Shown: piece after piece, positions 1 through 8,695 of the stretch
Layout: every line of letters begins with the position of its first letter
Position numbering within the stretch: the first letter of the stretch is position 1
Assembly (NCBI GenBank): GCA_017502465.1
Contig: JAFVUY010000012.1
Span: forward strand, 1-64,000
Direction of reading: 5' to 3'
Origin: Bacilli bacterium
GTDB taxonomy: Bacteria > Bacillota_I > Bacilli_A > RFN20 > CAG-826
DNA length: 64,000 nucleotides
Translations under genes and position numbers: made by a program
Notes under the pieces: generated by a model
What the model saw: the letters and a program-made list of their open reading frames with translations, nothing else
What the model was told of the DNA's origin: nothing
The model's database searches: none

Positions 1-84
1 ATTATATTAGGACATACAAAAGGGAGGCCGGCAATACCAGGAAGAGACAGAAGAAAAAGAATAGAGCAACTAACCCTATTCTAA
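1..84 (+). CDS. C-terminal fragment of an unidentified protein, cut by window edge
   Basis: Frame 1 is open from the first base to a TAA at 82-84 (27 codons). It is richer in G+C than the spacer that follows. The peptide is very basic in the middle (GRDRRKRIEQ) and ends QLTLF. That ending matches the QL[SD]LF pentapeptide with which many polymerases and repair proteins bind the DnaN sliding clamp. A Y-family polymerase or another clamp-bound repair protein is a guess from this motif alone. A 27-codon open frame could also arise by chance, so support is limited. Confidence 0.4.
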   Translation: MILGHTKGRPAIPGRDRRKRIEQLTLF

Positions 85-153
85 ATCAACATTTTAAAGT
101 TCTTTAGAACTTATCGTTTGGCAAAATCGTGAAACTCAATAAATACAATTTTA

Positions 154-182
154 TTGTATAAAAAAATAAATAGTGCAATAAT
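154..182 (+). promoter_or_regulatory. Probable promoter for the lipoprotein gene at 209
   Basis: A -35-like TTGTAT (154-159), 17-nt spacer and -10 AATAAT (177-182) preceded by TGC, giving an extended -10 element. The expected start near 189 leaves a short leader containing GGAGG at 198-202. Confidence 0.45.
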
Positions 183-208
183 CAAATATAAATAATTGGA
201 GGTTACAC

Positions 209-1852
209 ATGAGAAAAAATAGTTTATTACTCACATTGTTATTATCTCTTTCCCTAGTAAGTTGTGGGGGAGGTTCAAATAATTCAGAATCTAATAGTAT
301 CGAATCCGATAGTGTTATCGATTCTGACACTAATGAAAGCGAAAGTGTTGTTGATAGTGAATCAGAAAGCGAAAGCGTATCTGAAAGTGAAGAACATGAT
401 TTTACTTATTATTTAGAAAGTCGCGTGAACTTTAAACAATTCTTTACAGAATGGTTAGAAAGAAACGAATTAACTTCTATTGATTACACTTTAGATGACA
501 CAAAAGCATATAAAAAAGGCGTCAGTGAAGTTTATGTTTATTTAGCCCAAAATGAACTTATCTATCAAGCGTCTTTTGAAGGTGTTGATGAAACTCAATC
601 TTACAACGAAACTAAGTATTATGGACTCTTCCCTAACTCAGGTTTATATTACGAAGTTGAATTAAGCGACACTAAAAACCGCTCAACTCGCTACACTCTA
701 AGCGATGTAGAGGAAGATATTAATTTTTATAAAGACATTATTAATATGAGCGAAGCTGAAAATAGAATTTCAACTAATTCTAAAAAATATGGAACATCTA
801 TTGTCGGACAAACATTAGGCTGGAACATCTACGTTAATGGAACAACTGGTTTCAATGATTTATCTTGGTCATATGATTATGATTCTTCAAAAGATGAATA
901 TTATGTCTATGGAGAAACAGTGGTGGTTGGTTCATTAGACATTACCCGTTATTCTTTTGAGGCAACTATTTTCAAAGAAAATATTATTGAAGGTAGTCTT
1001 AATTCTACAGCCTACAAAAAAGATGATTTTGATCTTGAATTAAATATACCAAAAGACGGTGTTAGCGAGAAAAATCATAAAAATTCAGTTATTAAATCCG
1101 CTACTTACGGCGAAAAAGAAAGAGTTATAGAATCATCATATATTGGTATTGATTCTTTATTTATTTCTGAAATTACTTCTTTTACATTCAAACAATCTCT
1201 TTATGATGCAATTTTAGGCACAGAAGTTTATGGAAATGCTAATGAGGTTTTCGCAGATTCAATTATTGAATTTAGATATGATCAATTATTAGAAACAACA
1301 ACTTTCCTACCAGAAACTGCTCGTGATTTCGAATCAATTGTTATAGTTGCTTCCTCAAATGAAGAAGTTGTCTATCGTGATGAATTTGGTTATTGGAGAG
1401 TTTCTTCTCAAATTGGAGGAAAAACTACTTTAACAATCGGAACTTATAATAGAACCTTATTTTCATTCTTAGTAGAAGTGGTTAAAAACCCAACAATTCA
1501 TCCAACACCAGACTTTTCAAATGAGGCAATTAAAGCGGTTACAGAAGATGTTATTATTAGTCAAAATACAGATAATACATACGATGTTTCTATCCCAGTA
1601 AGTGGAGAAGCCGCTAGTGTGTTTGCTATTCCAACCACTAACGAAGGACCTTTCAATTTAGTGGATTTTGCATTTAATTATAACGATTATTCTTTTTACC
1701 CTTCATTTTTAAGTGATAATTCATTCTATGAAGCTGATGGATTAAATTATGTGTATATTGAAATTTATGGATACAAAGCTACCAAAGCGCCTCTTGAAAT
1801 AGTTAATCAAGACGGCGAAACTGTTTATAATTTTACTGTTACAGTAAGATAA
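209..1852 (+). CDS. Surface lipoprotein with Ser/Glu linker, unknown function
   Basis: A 547-residue exported lipoprotein. A basic N-terminus and hydrophobic core lead to the lipobox LVSC (Cys19), the predicted lipidation site. Residues about 24-63 are almost only Ser, Glu, Asp and Asn, a flexible acidic spacer that would hold the domain away from the membrane. The remaining 480 residues look beta-rich with many aromatic and acidic residues; I recognise no enzymatic motif. GGAGG at 198-202 fixes the ATG. The dehydrogenase gene follows after 47 nt, so the two may be co-transcribed. Similar Ser/Glu linkers occur on other lipoproteins in this window. Function is not assignable from sequence. Confidence 0.85.
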   Translation: MRKNSLLLTLLLSLSLVSCGGGSNNSESNSIESDSVIDSDTNESESVVDSESESESVSESEEHDFTYYLESRVNFKQFFTEWLERNELTSIDYTLDDTKAYKKGVSEVYVYLAQNELIYQASFEGVDETQSYNETKYYGLFPNSGLYYEVELSDTKNRSTRYTLSDVEEDINFYKDIINMSEAENRISTNSKKYGTSIVGQTLGWNIYVNGTTGFNDLSWSYDYDSSKDEYYVYGETVVVGSLDITRYSFEATIFKENIIEGSLNSTAYKKDDFDLELNIPKDGVSEKNHKNSVIKSATYGEKERVIESSYIGIDSLFISEITSFTFKQSLYDAILGTEVYGNANEVFADSIIEFRYDQLLETTTFLPETARDFESIVIVASSNEEVVYRDEFGYWRVSSQIGGKTTLTIGTYNRTLFSFLVEVVKNPTIHPTPDFSNEAIKAVTEDVIISQNTDNTYDVSIPVSGEAASVFAIPTTNEGPFNLVDFAFNYNDYSFYPSFLSDNSFYEADGLNYVYIEIYGYKATKAPLEIVNQDGETVYNFTVTVR

Positions 1853-1899
1853 TAAAGCGTTATTTATCTAAACAATAAATCTAGGAGTAAAATAGAAAC

Positions 1900-3111
1900 A
1901 TGAATATTTTTAAACGACTTTACGCTAGAACATTTCAAAAAATAATGTACTTAGGTGCTTTCTTTATTAATTTTAGTGGACCTAAGCTTTTTAAAGGCGA
2001 AAAAGCTATTAATAAAACAATTGAACTTTTTAAGTCTAAAAATATTTCCAATATATTCATTCCTGTAGCGGATTCGATATATAAACTAGGTTTAATTGAT
2101 GAATATCTTAAATATTTAAAAGAAAATAACATTAGTTATACTCTTTATATTGATATTAAACCTAATCCAACAATCGAAGATGTGGAAAATGGTTTAAAGC
2201 TTTATTTAGACAATAACTGCCAGACGATAATCGCAATAGGCGGAGGATCTGTTATCGATGCCGCTAAAATTATTGGAGCCAGAGCTAGTAATCCTAAAAT
2301 AAGTGTTAATAAGATGAAGGGGTTATTTAAAATTAGAAAGAAACTCCCACTATTAATCGCGGTGCCTACTACTGCAGGAACTGGAAGCGAGACAACTCTT
2401 GCCGCGGTCATTGTTGATAAAGAAAACGATCACAAATACCACATTGATTCACCTAAACTTATTCCAAGTTACGCGGTATTAGATCCTAATTTCTTACTTA
2501 CTCTTCCAGGCAAATTGACCTCGACTACCGGAATGGACGCTTTAACCCACGCGGTTGAAGCCTATATCGGTCATAGTAACACAAGAAAAACCAAAAAATA
2601 CGCTTTATCAGCAATTAAATTAATATTTGAAAATCTTAAAAATTCTTATGATAATCCAAGCAATATTAATTATAGAGAAAATATGCAGTTAGCGTCTTAT
2701 CAGGCGGGTGTTGCCTTTACAAGAGCGTATGTAGGAAATGTTCACTCTATCGCTCATGCATTAGGTGGAAAATATAATGTCGCCCATGGTTATGCAAACG
2801 CTATTATTCTTCCTATCGTATTAAAAGAATATGGAAAAACTATTTATAGCAAAATGGCGAAAATTTACGATTATGTCGGCTTCAAAGGGTTAAAAAACAA
2901 AAAAGATAAATGTGAATTTGTTATTAATTACATCAAACAACTAAATTCATCAATGTCTATCGAAAACAAATTTAGCAATATTATTAAAGATGAAGACATC
3001 GATGAATTATCCACTTTTGCTTTTAAGGAATCATATCCTTTATATCCTGTTCCAAAACTTTTAGATAAATTAGATATTAAAAATATTTACAAATCACTTA
3101 TTAAGTCCTAG
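1900..3111 (+). CDS. Iron-containing (group III) alcohol dehydrogenase
   Basis: A 403-residue cytoplasmic NAD(P)-dependent oxidoreductase of the Fe-ADH family, which interconverts alcohols and aldehydes or ketones. The coenzyme motif GGGSVIDAAK lies at 114-123 and PTTAGTGSE at 156-164. Metal ligands by family alignment are D213 and H217 (GMDALTHAVE), H282 and H296, with the family's 14-residue spacing between the last two. Length is normal and all ligands are present, so an active enzyme is expected. AGGAG at 1883-1887 supports the ATG. Substrate cannot be told from sequence; fermentative butanol, lactaldehyde or 1,3-propanediol-type dehydrogenases share this fold. The neighbours give no clear pathway. 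Confidence 0.88.
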   Translation: MNIFKRLYARTFQKIMYLGAFFINFSGPKLFKGEKAINKTIELFKSKNISNIFIPVADSIYKLGLIDEYLKYLKENNISYTLYIDIKPNPTIEDVENGLKLYLDNNCQTIIAIGGGSVIDAAKIIGARASNPKISVNKMKGLFKIRKKLPLLIAVPTTAGTGSETTLAAVIVDKENDHKYHIDSPKLIPSYAVLDPNFLLTLPGKLTSTTGMDALTHAVEAYIGHSNTRKTKKYALSAIKLIFENLKNSYDNPSNINYRENMQLASYQAGVAFTRAYVGNVHSIAHALGGKYNVAHGYANAIILPIVLKEYGKTIYSKMAKIYDYVGFKGLKNKKDKCEFVINYIKQLNSSMSIENKFSNIIKDEDIDELSTFAFKESYPLYPVPKLLDKLDIKNIYKSLIKS

Positions 3112-3149
3112 ACTTATTTACAAAATAATTTTCTAAGGAGGGTTATTAT

Positions 3150-6029
3150 ATGCTTAAGCTTGTTAATATTAAAAAAGATTACATAGTGAAAGGGTTAGAA
3201 CCTGTTCATGCGCTTAAAGGAATAACCTTAAATTTCCGTAAAAACGAGATGGCGGCGATCCTTGGTCCTTCTGGATGTGGCAAAACCACTCTTTTAAACA
3301 TTATTGGTGGACTTGATAGATATAGTGAGGGTGACCTCATTATTAGTGGTAAAACCACTAAACATTTTAATGATAGAGATTGGGATACATATCGTAACCA
3401 CTCTATTGGTTTTGTTTTCCAATCTTATAATTTAGTTAGTCATTTAACTATACAAGCAAACGTTGAACTTGCTTTATCTATCGGTGGTTATAAGAAAAAT
3501 GAAAGAATAGCAAAAGCTAAAGAGGCTCTTGATCGAGTGGGTTTAGGTGGAATGTATAATAAAAAACCTAACCAACTTTCAGGTGGCCAGATGCAAAGGG
3601 TTGCTATTGCTAGAGCTTTAGTAACCAATCCTGAAATCTTGCTTGCAGACGAACCAACTGGCGCGCTTGATAGTGAAACATCTATCCAAATTATGGATCT
3701 TCTAAAAGAAGTATCTAAAGATAGATTAGTTATCGTTGTTACTCATAACCCAGAATTAGCAAACGCGTACGCGGATAGAATAATTAGAATGAAAGACGGA
3801 GAGATTGAATCCGATTCTCATCCATATAAGGGAATGAGTGAAAAACAACTAGCAAAAATAGTAGAAGAAGAAAAACCAACAGCAAAAGCTAAAATGAAAA
3901 TCACAACATCTTTTGGCCTTTCTTTAAGAAATTTAATTTCTAAATATAAAAGAACTTCTTTAGTTTGTGTCGCTGGCTCGATTGGTATCATCGGTGTTTC
4001 ATGCGTTCTTGCGGTCTCTACTGGTGTTAGAGGATATATTGATTCAATGGAAGACGATATGCTTTCTGGTAACCCCATCACAATTGAAAAAACTACAGTG
4101 GATTTCATGGGATTGATGTCTTCTTTTTCTAAAACAAGCCAAGCTAATGCTTTAAAAAATTCTATTGAAGATGGAAAAGTTAATATCGATTCAATGATCA
4201 AATACCTCAGCGAGCAAAAAGAAAATTTAGAAAGTTATTCTATGAATAATGCAATTGATGAAAATTATGTTCAATTCATTAATCAAATGCCAAATGATTA
4301 TTATTCCGCGCTTAATTTTGAATACGGAATTAATTTTAAAAATAATATATTTACTACTGTTAATATGACTAAAACAATAAGTGAATATGAAGGAACCACT
4401 ATTGATAGAACCTTGTCTTTAAGAGCACTTGAAGATATGTATACCTCTATTGTTAAAGACACTCCTTTTGGAGAATATGCCTCTATTATTTCCTTATTAA
4501 CTGACACATTTTTTGTCGCACCTGATAATAGTGATTATATTCTTTCTCAATACGACATTATTTCAGGTGAAAATTCTAAAATTGCAATAGAAGAAGATGA
4601 AATGATGATCGTTGTTTCAAAAGACCGTCAATTAACCGATGTCTTTTTAGGACAACTTGGTTATTATAGCCAAGACCAATTCGTGGCCTTGGTTAATAAA
4701 TACGCAGACCCAAGCGAAGATAACCCATATAATGATGTCGATACTGGAGGAGATAAAATCTCTTATGAAAAATTATTGAATAAAGAATTTTATTATGTCC
4801 CATATTCTGAAAATAATGACTTCTTATTTAAGAATAATCCAATGAATCCTTTCCCAACATCTCCAACTGATATGCCTTTATATTACACTTCAGAAGTTGA
4901 TTCGGCTTCTTCTCTTCCAGATAACGCAAGAAAAATCAAAATCACCGCGATTCTTCAACCAAAAGAAGATGTTTCTTATGGATGTTTACAAACAGGTTTA
5001 GTGGTTTCTAATAAGTTCCAACAATTTTTATTAGAAGATTCTTTTAAATCTAATGTTAGAGAAGTTCTTAATTCTAGATTAGATTATTATAATAATCTTG
5101 GAGTCCAAGTAGAAGGCCAACCAGTAAAAGACGAGGCAACTCTTTTAAAAGAAGAAGAAATTAAATCTACATATTCTTTATTAATCCCTTATGCTTATAA
5201 ATACGATTATTCAATCGCTGAAAATGGACGTATTAAATATATCTCATCACCTATGAAAACTTCCTCGGTTATCAGTGTCGTTAATTTAGAATCCACTGGA
5301 GGTATAGGTGGAGGTTTCTCCGATGTTATTACTAAGATGTTTGGTAATCAATATTCTATTGAAAATCAATTTGAAACAGCGATTAGATCTATCGGAGGTA
5401 TAAAAGAAATACCTTCAAAAATTTCTATTTATCCAAAAAGTTTTGATGAAAAATATTTAGTTACTGACTATCTAGATAGTTGGAACAATAAAGATGTCAC
5501 TATCACGCTTTTTAGTGATGTTGAAGGACATGATGAAGTAGTCTTAAACGGAGAAGATAGAGAAGAAATTACATACAATGATAATCTTCAAATCATTATC
5601 TCTTTAATTTCTACGATGATTGATATCATCACTATCGCACTTCTTTGCTTTACTTCTTTATCACTTGTTGTTTCTACTGTGATGATTGGTATTATTACTT
5701 ATGTTTCAGTTATTGAAAGAGTTAAAGAAATTGGTATTATTAGATCATTAGGCGGAAGAAAAATGGATGTTTCAAATCTATTTAACGCAGAGACATTCAT
5801 GATTGGTCTCACTAGTGGTGTCTTTGGTATCGGTGTTACTTATTTGATTTCTTTAATATTAAACGCTGTTATCAATAACTTTGCCTCAATTGGAAGTATT
5901 ATTTATTTACCAATTCCAACTGCGTTAATTGTCATATTAATTTCAGTAGGTCTCACTTTGATTTCTGGTTTAATTCCTGCAAGAGCAGCAGCGAAAAAAG
6001 ACCCAGTTGTAGCCTTAAGAACTGAATAA
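3150..6029 (+). CDS. ABC transporter, fused ATPase and FtsX/MacB-type permease
   Basis: A 959-residue protein carrying both halves of a MacB/LolD-type transporter. The N-terminal ATPase has Walker A GPSGCGKTT (39-47), signature LSGGQ (143-147), Walker B LLADEPTGALD (164-174) and the H-loop His at about 199. One membrane segment follows at about 269-292. A large extracytoplasmic domain covers about 300-790. Three more membrane segments lie at about 800-955, with RSLGGRKMDV and a terminal PARAAAKKDPVVALRTE typical of the family. Such mechanotransmission transporters export peptides or lipoproteins, or handle antimicrobial peptides, rather than importing nutrients. AAGGAGGG at 3135-3142 gives a strong start. 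The substrate is unknown. Confidence 0.9.
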   Translation: MLKLVNIKKDYIVKGLEPVHALKGITLNFRKNEMAAILGPSGCGKTTLLNIIGGLDRYSEGDLIISGKTTKHFNDRDWDTYRNHSIGFVFQSYNLVSHLTIQANVELALSIGGYKKNERIAKAKEALDRVGLGGMYNKKPNQLSGGQMQRVAIARALVTNPEILLADEPTGALDSETSIQIMDLLKEVSKDRLVIVVTHNPELANAYADRIIRMKDGEIESDSHPYKGMSEKQLAKIVEEEKPTAKAKMKITTSFGLSLRNLISKYKRTSLVCVAGSIGIIGVSCVLAVSTGVRGYIDSMEDDMLSGNPITIEKTTVDFMGLMSSFSKTSQANALKNSIEDGKVNIDSMIKYLSEQKENLESYSMNNAIDENYVQFINQMPNDYYSALNFEYGINFKNNIFTTVNMTKTISEYEGTTIDRTLSLRALEDMYTSIVKDTPFGEYASIISLLTDTFFVAPDNSDYILSQYDIISGENSKIAIEEDEMMIVVSKDRQLTDVFLGQLGYYSQDQFVALVNKYADPSEDNPYNDVDTGGDKISYEKLLNKEFYYVPYSENNDFLFKNNPMNPFPTSPTDMPLYYTSEVDSASSLPDNARKIKITAILQPKEDVSYGCLQTGLVVSNKFQQFLLEDSFKSNVREVLNSRLDYYNNLGVQVEGQPVKDEATLLKEEEIKSTYSLLIPYAYKYDYSIAENGRIKYISSPMKTSSVISVVNLESTGGIGGGFSDVITKMFGNQYSIENQFETAIRSIGGIKEIPSKISIYPKSFDEKYLVTDYLDSWNNKDVTITLFSDVEGHDEVVLNGEDREEITYNDNLQIIISLISTMIDIITIALLCFTSLSLVVSTVMIGIITYVSVIERVKEIGIIRSLGGRKMDVSNLFNAETFMIGLTSGVFGIGVTYLISLILNAVINNFASIGSIIYLPIPTALIVILISVGLTLISGLIPARAAAKKDPVVALRTE

Positions 6030-6040
6030 GGGAGTTAGAT

Positions 6041-6304
6041 ATGGATCCAATTTTTAAATTAGTATTATTAATACTATTAATAACTTGCTTTTTATCTTCA
6101 TGGCTATTCTATATTTTTAAAAATAGAATTATCCATCAAATATTAGATTTAGTTAGTGTTGGCCTATTTATTTCGTATACTTCTCAATATGCTTATTTAT
6201 TCGCTCATCTAGGACACTTATCTGTTAATTCAATTTGTTATTTATTATTATTTGTTTTTTCTATAATGTTAGGAGTGTATAAGGTTTTTACCTTTAGAAA
6301 ATAA
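6041..6304 (+). CDS. Small three-helix membrane protein, unknown
   Basis: An 87-residue, strongly hydrophobic protein with about three membrane segments (roughly 5-27, 35-52 and 60-82) and a basic C-terminus (TFRK). GGGAG about 10 nt upstream supports the ATG. It starts 12 nt after the ABC transporter and its TAA shares a base with the ATG of rimO (TAATG), so translation of the three genes is probably coupled. I recognise no family. It could be an accessory subunit of the transporter, but only position supports that. Confidence 0.65.
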   Translation: MDPIFKLVLLILLITCFLSSWLFYIFKNRIIHQILDLVSVGLFISYTSQYAYLFAHLGHLSVNSICYLLLFVFSIMLGVYKVFTFRK

Positions 6305-7599
6305 TGAACAAAAAAGTTTGTTTAATTTCATTAGGTTGTAGCAAGAATCTCGTCGATTCTGAACATATTTTAGGTTTGCTTAAAGAAGATGGTTACCAAA
6401 TCACAAATAACGAAAAAGAATGTGATATTTTAGTTATTAATACATGTGGTTTTATTGATTCTTCTAAAAAAGAATCTATTAACACTATTTTGTCTAAAAT
6501 CAATAAACCTTACAAATTAGTGGTTACTGGTTGCTTAATTGAAAGATATTTAGACGAACTTAAAAAAGAAATTCCAGAAGTGGATTTATATATTCCTATT
6601 AGAGATTATTATCGCTTTAATGAATTACTTTCATCTTTAGATGATGATATTAAAGATAATAAAGAATTAACTTCTAGTAAACGAGTTATCACTACTGGTA
6701 GTTTTTCTAGCTATCTTAGAATTGGAGATGGATGTGATAATCGCTGCGCTTACTGTGCGATTCCTTTAATAAGGGGACCTTATAAATCACGTCCTTTAGA
6801 TGAAATTATTTCTGAAGCGCATTATTTAAAAGAACTAGGAATAAAAGAAATTGTTGTTTTAGAACAAGACACTACTAAATACGGAAGCGATTTAGAAGGT
6901 GATATAGATATAGTTACTTTATTAAAAGAACTTCTTAAAATTGAAGAATTTGAATATATTAGACTTTTATATTTATATCCAGATGAAATAAGTGATGGAT
7001 TAATTGATTTAATTGCTTGTGAAAAAAGACTTACTCCTTATTTTGATATCCCTATCCAACACAGCGAATCTTCTATTTTAAAAAGAATGAATAGAAGGGG
7101 GGATAAACAATATTTATATAATCTTTTCAAAAAGATTAGAACTAAAATCCCTAATGCGATTTTAAGAACAACAATTCTTGTGGGCTTTCCAGGAGAAAGC
7201 GAAGAAGATATTTCTAATCTATTAGAATTTATTGAAGAAATTCAATTTGACCATCTAGGTGTTTTTACTTATTCAAAGGAAGAGGGAACAGCCTCATATA
7301 ATTTTACTAACCAAGTAGAAGAAGAGATTAAACAAGAAAGAAAAGATAAAGTAATGAAACTCCAACAAAAAATTTCTTATAGAAGAAATAAAAACCATAT
7401 TGGAGAAATAATGGAAGGTCTAATTGTTAAAAAAGAAAGCAATTATTATCTATTCAGATCTTATTGGAACGCTCCTGACGATGTCGATGGTAACATCTAT
7501 GTTAAAGCGGATATGGCTTTAGAAATTGGGCAAAAAGTAAAAGTTAAAATTACAAACGCTTATGTATATGATTTGCTAGGAAGGGTTTTAGAAAATTAA
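6304..7599 (+). CDS. rimO: Ribosomal protein S12 methylthiotransferase RimO
   Basis: A 431-residue radical-SAM methylthiotransferase that adds a methylthio group to the conserved Asp of ribosomal protein S12. The N-terminal cluster cysteines are C12, C48 and C77. The radical-SAM CxxxCxxC is C144/C148/C151, within GDGCDNRCAYCAIP. RimO rather than MiaB is indicated by the spacing, by PIQHSESSILKRMNRRG and by GVFTYSKEEGT; a TRAM-like domain closes the protein. Length is normal. The start overlaps the preceding small membrane gene by one base, so expression probably depends on upstream translation. Its last codons are followed by the tRNA-Thr promoter. Confidence 0.93.
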   Translation: MNKKVCLISLGCSKNLVDSEHILGLLKEDGYQITNNEKECDILVINTCGFIDSSKKESINTILSKINKPYKLVVTGCLIERYLDELKKEIPEVDLYIPIRDYYRFNELLSSLDDDIKDNKELTSSKRVITTGSFSSYLRIGDGCDNRCAYCAIPLIRGPYKSRPLDEIISEAHYLKELGIKEIVVLEQDTTKYGSDLEGDIDIVTLLKELLKIEEFEYIRLLYLYPDEISDGLIDLIACEKRLTPYFDIPIQHSESSILKRMNRRGDKQYLYNLFKKIRTKIPNAILRTTILVGFPGESEEDISNLLEFIEEIQFDHLGVFTYSKEEGTASYNFTNQVEEEIKQERKDKVMKLQQKISYRRNKNHIGEIMEGLIVKKESNYYLFRSYWNAPDDVDGNIYVKADMALEIGQKVKVKITNAYVYDLLGRVLEN

Positions 7600-7601
7600 A
7601 C

Positions 7602-7630
7602 TTGTAATAATGCTTATTATCATCTATTAT
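7602..7630 (+). promoter_or_regulatory. Promoter of the tRNA-Thr gene
   Basis: TTGTAA (7602-7607), 17-nt spacer, TATTAT (7625-7630). The expected transcription start lies about 10 nt before the mature tRNA end. An inverted repeat ATGCTTA/TAAGCAT (7610-7616 and 7634-7640) brackets the -10 region. Confidence 0.6.
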
Positions 7631-7646
7631 GATTAAGCATAAATGT

Positions 7647-7720
7647 GCCTCCTTAGTTAAGTGGTATAACGGATCCATGGTAAGGATCTATTGCTGGTTC
7701 GATTCCGGCAGGAGGCACCA
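7647..7720 (+). tRNA. tRNA-Thr(GGU)
   Basis: A complete cloverleaf can be folded by eye: 7-bp acceptor GCCTCCT/AGGAGGC, 4-bp D stem GTTA/TAAC, anticodon stem GATCC/GGATC with loop ATGGTAA, and T stem GCTGG/CCGGC with loop TTCGATT. Discriminator A and an encoded CCA follow. The anticodon GGT (7679-7681) reads ACC and ACU. The G1-C72 and C2-G71 pairs agree with known Thr identity elements. It marks the left border of an accessory region. Confidence 0.95.
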
Positions 7721-7733
7721 ATTTGTAGGTTAA

Positions 7734-7760
7734 GGCTGATACTAGTTATCAGTCTTTTTT
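7734..7760 (+). terminator. Intrinsic terminator after tRNA-Thr
   Basis: Stem GGCTGATA (7734-7741) with TATCAGTC (7747-7754), one G-U pair, 5-nt loop, then six T. Confidence 0.85.
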
Positions 7761-7926
7761 CTTAGATTTAATCAAACTTTTTTGCTTTTTCATTATTTCT
7801 TAAATAAAGTTTAATGTAATTTATGATGCCAATGATTGATTGCGTTAAAAAATGTTATTATTGCATTTAAAAATGGTTAGCAAGAGATGGTCTCGTTTTC
7901 TTTATAAAGAAATAGGATGGTTTTTC

Positions 7927-7956
7927 TTGACAGATGCATATTGGCCAAATGATAAT
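7927..7956 (+). promoter_or_regulatory. Promoter of the type III antitoxin RNA
   Basis: Consensus TTGACA (7927-7932), 18-nt spacer and GATAAT (7951-7956). The expected start near 7962-7963 coincides with the first base of a 5' hairpin: TGTCA 7962-7966 with TGACA 7981-7985, and inside it AGG-GAAA-CCT. From 7761 to 7926 I see no gene or clear structure. Confidence 0.75.
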
Positions 7957-7986
7957 ATAAGTGTCAAGAGGGAAACCTAATGACAG

Positions 7987-8026
7987 ACAATGAGTGTTCA
8001 CAATGTCACTTAATACATTGTATGAT
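7987..8026 (+). repeat. Antitoxin repeat 1
   Basis: Unit of 40 nt. Pseudoknot stem 1 is AGTG 7993-7996 with CACT 8007-8010. Stem 2 is ACAATGT with ACATTGT. Confidence 0.7.
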
Positions 8027-8068
8027 ACAAAAGATCTTCACGATGTGATCTAAATAACATCGTTTGAA
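8027..8068 (+). repeat. Antitoxin repeat 2
   Basis: Unit of 42 nt starting ACAAAAGA. Stem 1 is AGATC 8032-8036 with GATCT 8047-8051. Stem 2 is ACGATGT with ACATCGT; a G-C pair replaces the A-T pair of repeats 1 and 3 at the third position. Confidence 0.72.
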
Positions 8069-8112
8069 ACAAAAGACCTTCGCAATGTGGCCCAAACAAC
8101 ATTGCTTTTTTT
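8069..8112 (+). repeat. Antitoxin repeat 3, also the terminator
   Basis: Unit starting ACAAAAGA. Stem 2 is GCAATGT with ACATTGC; G-C replaces A-T at the first position, a second independent compensatory change. Stem 1 is weaker (GACC against GGCC, one mismatch). A T7 tract follows stem 2 directly. Confidence 0.7.
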
Positions 8113-8130
8113 GACAAAGGAGGACATTAA

Positions 8131-8619
8131 ATGATTAAGAATTCTATGTATTTTGCAAAAAGAGAAATATATGATTTAATTCGTTCTCTTGGTGGTCAAT
8201 GGAACGATTCTAAAAAAAGACCGATAGTGTGCATCTTTGAATCTAATGAACATAAAGGTCTTTATTATGCTGTTCCTGTTGGCAATTATGAACATCGCGA
8301 TAACAAAGCAAAAGAAAGAATTCAAAGATATTTAGATTTGCCAGAAGATAGAATCGAATCTTGTTTTTATCACGTTGGCAATACTACTGTGAAATCAATT
8401 TTCTTTTTATCAGATGTTATTCCAATAATCGATAAATACATTGATAGGGAATACAAAAACTATTATTCAAATAAAATTCATGAAATCAAGAATAAAGAGC
8501 TCATTGCGGAATTAGAAAGAAAGCTTAAACGAATATTAGCTTGGGAAAAAGGGAAACCGAATTATTTTAGACAACATATCACTGACACTAAAAACGAGCT
8601 TATTAAAGAATTAGATTAA
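8131..8619 (+). CDS. Probable type III toxin, ToxN/AbiQ-like endoribonuclease
   Basis: A 162-residue basic protein with AAAGGAGG at 8116-8123 for its ATG. A compact alpha/beta N-terminal half (KKRPIVCIFES, GLYYAVPVG, ESCFYHVGNTTVKSIFFLSD) is followed by a charged helical C-terminus. The RP...LYY.VP pattern and size resemble type III toxins of the ToxN, CptN and TenpN groups, but I cannot place it in one by eye. The main support is context: consensus promoter, tandem pseudoknot repeats, terminator, then toxin. Toxins of this class cut RNA, including their own antitoxin precursor, and often act in phage defence by abortive infection. Most transcripts should stop at 8112, so toxin is made only from read-through. 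Confidence 0.72.
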   Translation: MIKNSMYFAKREIYDLIRSLGGQWNDSKKRPIVCIFESNEHKGLYYAVPVGNYEHRDNKAKERIQRYLDLPEDRIESCFYHVGNTTVKSIFFLSDVIPIIDKYIDREYKNYYSNKIHEIKNKELIAELERKLKRILAWEKGKPNYFRQHITDTKNELIKELD

Positions 8620-8695
8620 GAGAAAATTCCGAAAAGAAAAGTTTAATTCTAAAAATCGAATTTAGTATTTCAAGTTATAGCGCTTTTTCATACAA

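Larger units (their letters stand above)
7987..8112 (+). ncRNA. Type III antitoxin RNA: three tandem pseudoknot repeats ending in a terminator
   Basis: Three repeats of 40-42 nt precede the toxin gene. Each contains TTC-C-ATGT and a later ACAT-G, which form a 7-bp stem: 8000-8006/8015-8021, 8040-8046/8057-8063, 8082-8088/8099-8105. The loop of each stem holds the 3' half of a second stem whose 5' half lies just upstream (AGTG/CACT; AGATC/GATCT; weaker GACC/GGCC). The strand order is that of an H-type pseudoknot, the fold of ToxI and CptI antitoxins. Both stems covary between copies. The third copy's stem runs straight into seven T (8106-8112), so it is also the intrinsic terminator. In known systems the RNA is cut into single repeats that bind and inhibit the toxin. 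Confidence 0.72.

Noticed and set aside
3818..4201. Open frame on the - strand inside the ABC transporter gene
   Set aside because: It lies wholly in a conserved coding region on the other strand, with no ribosome-binding site; similar antisense frames elsewhere were treated the same way.
7761..7926. Gene or riboswitch between tRNA-Thr and the antitoxin promoter
   Set aside because: No open frame with a start signal and only a weak GAGA/GTCTC pairing; I see nothing supportable.
7987..8112. Three direct repeats taken as a short CRISPR array
   Set aside because: Repeat units are not identical, have no unique spacers, and covary at paired positions; no cas genes are present. RNA structure explains them.
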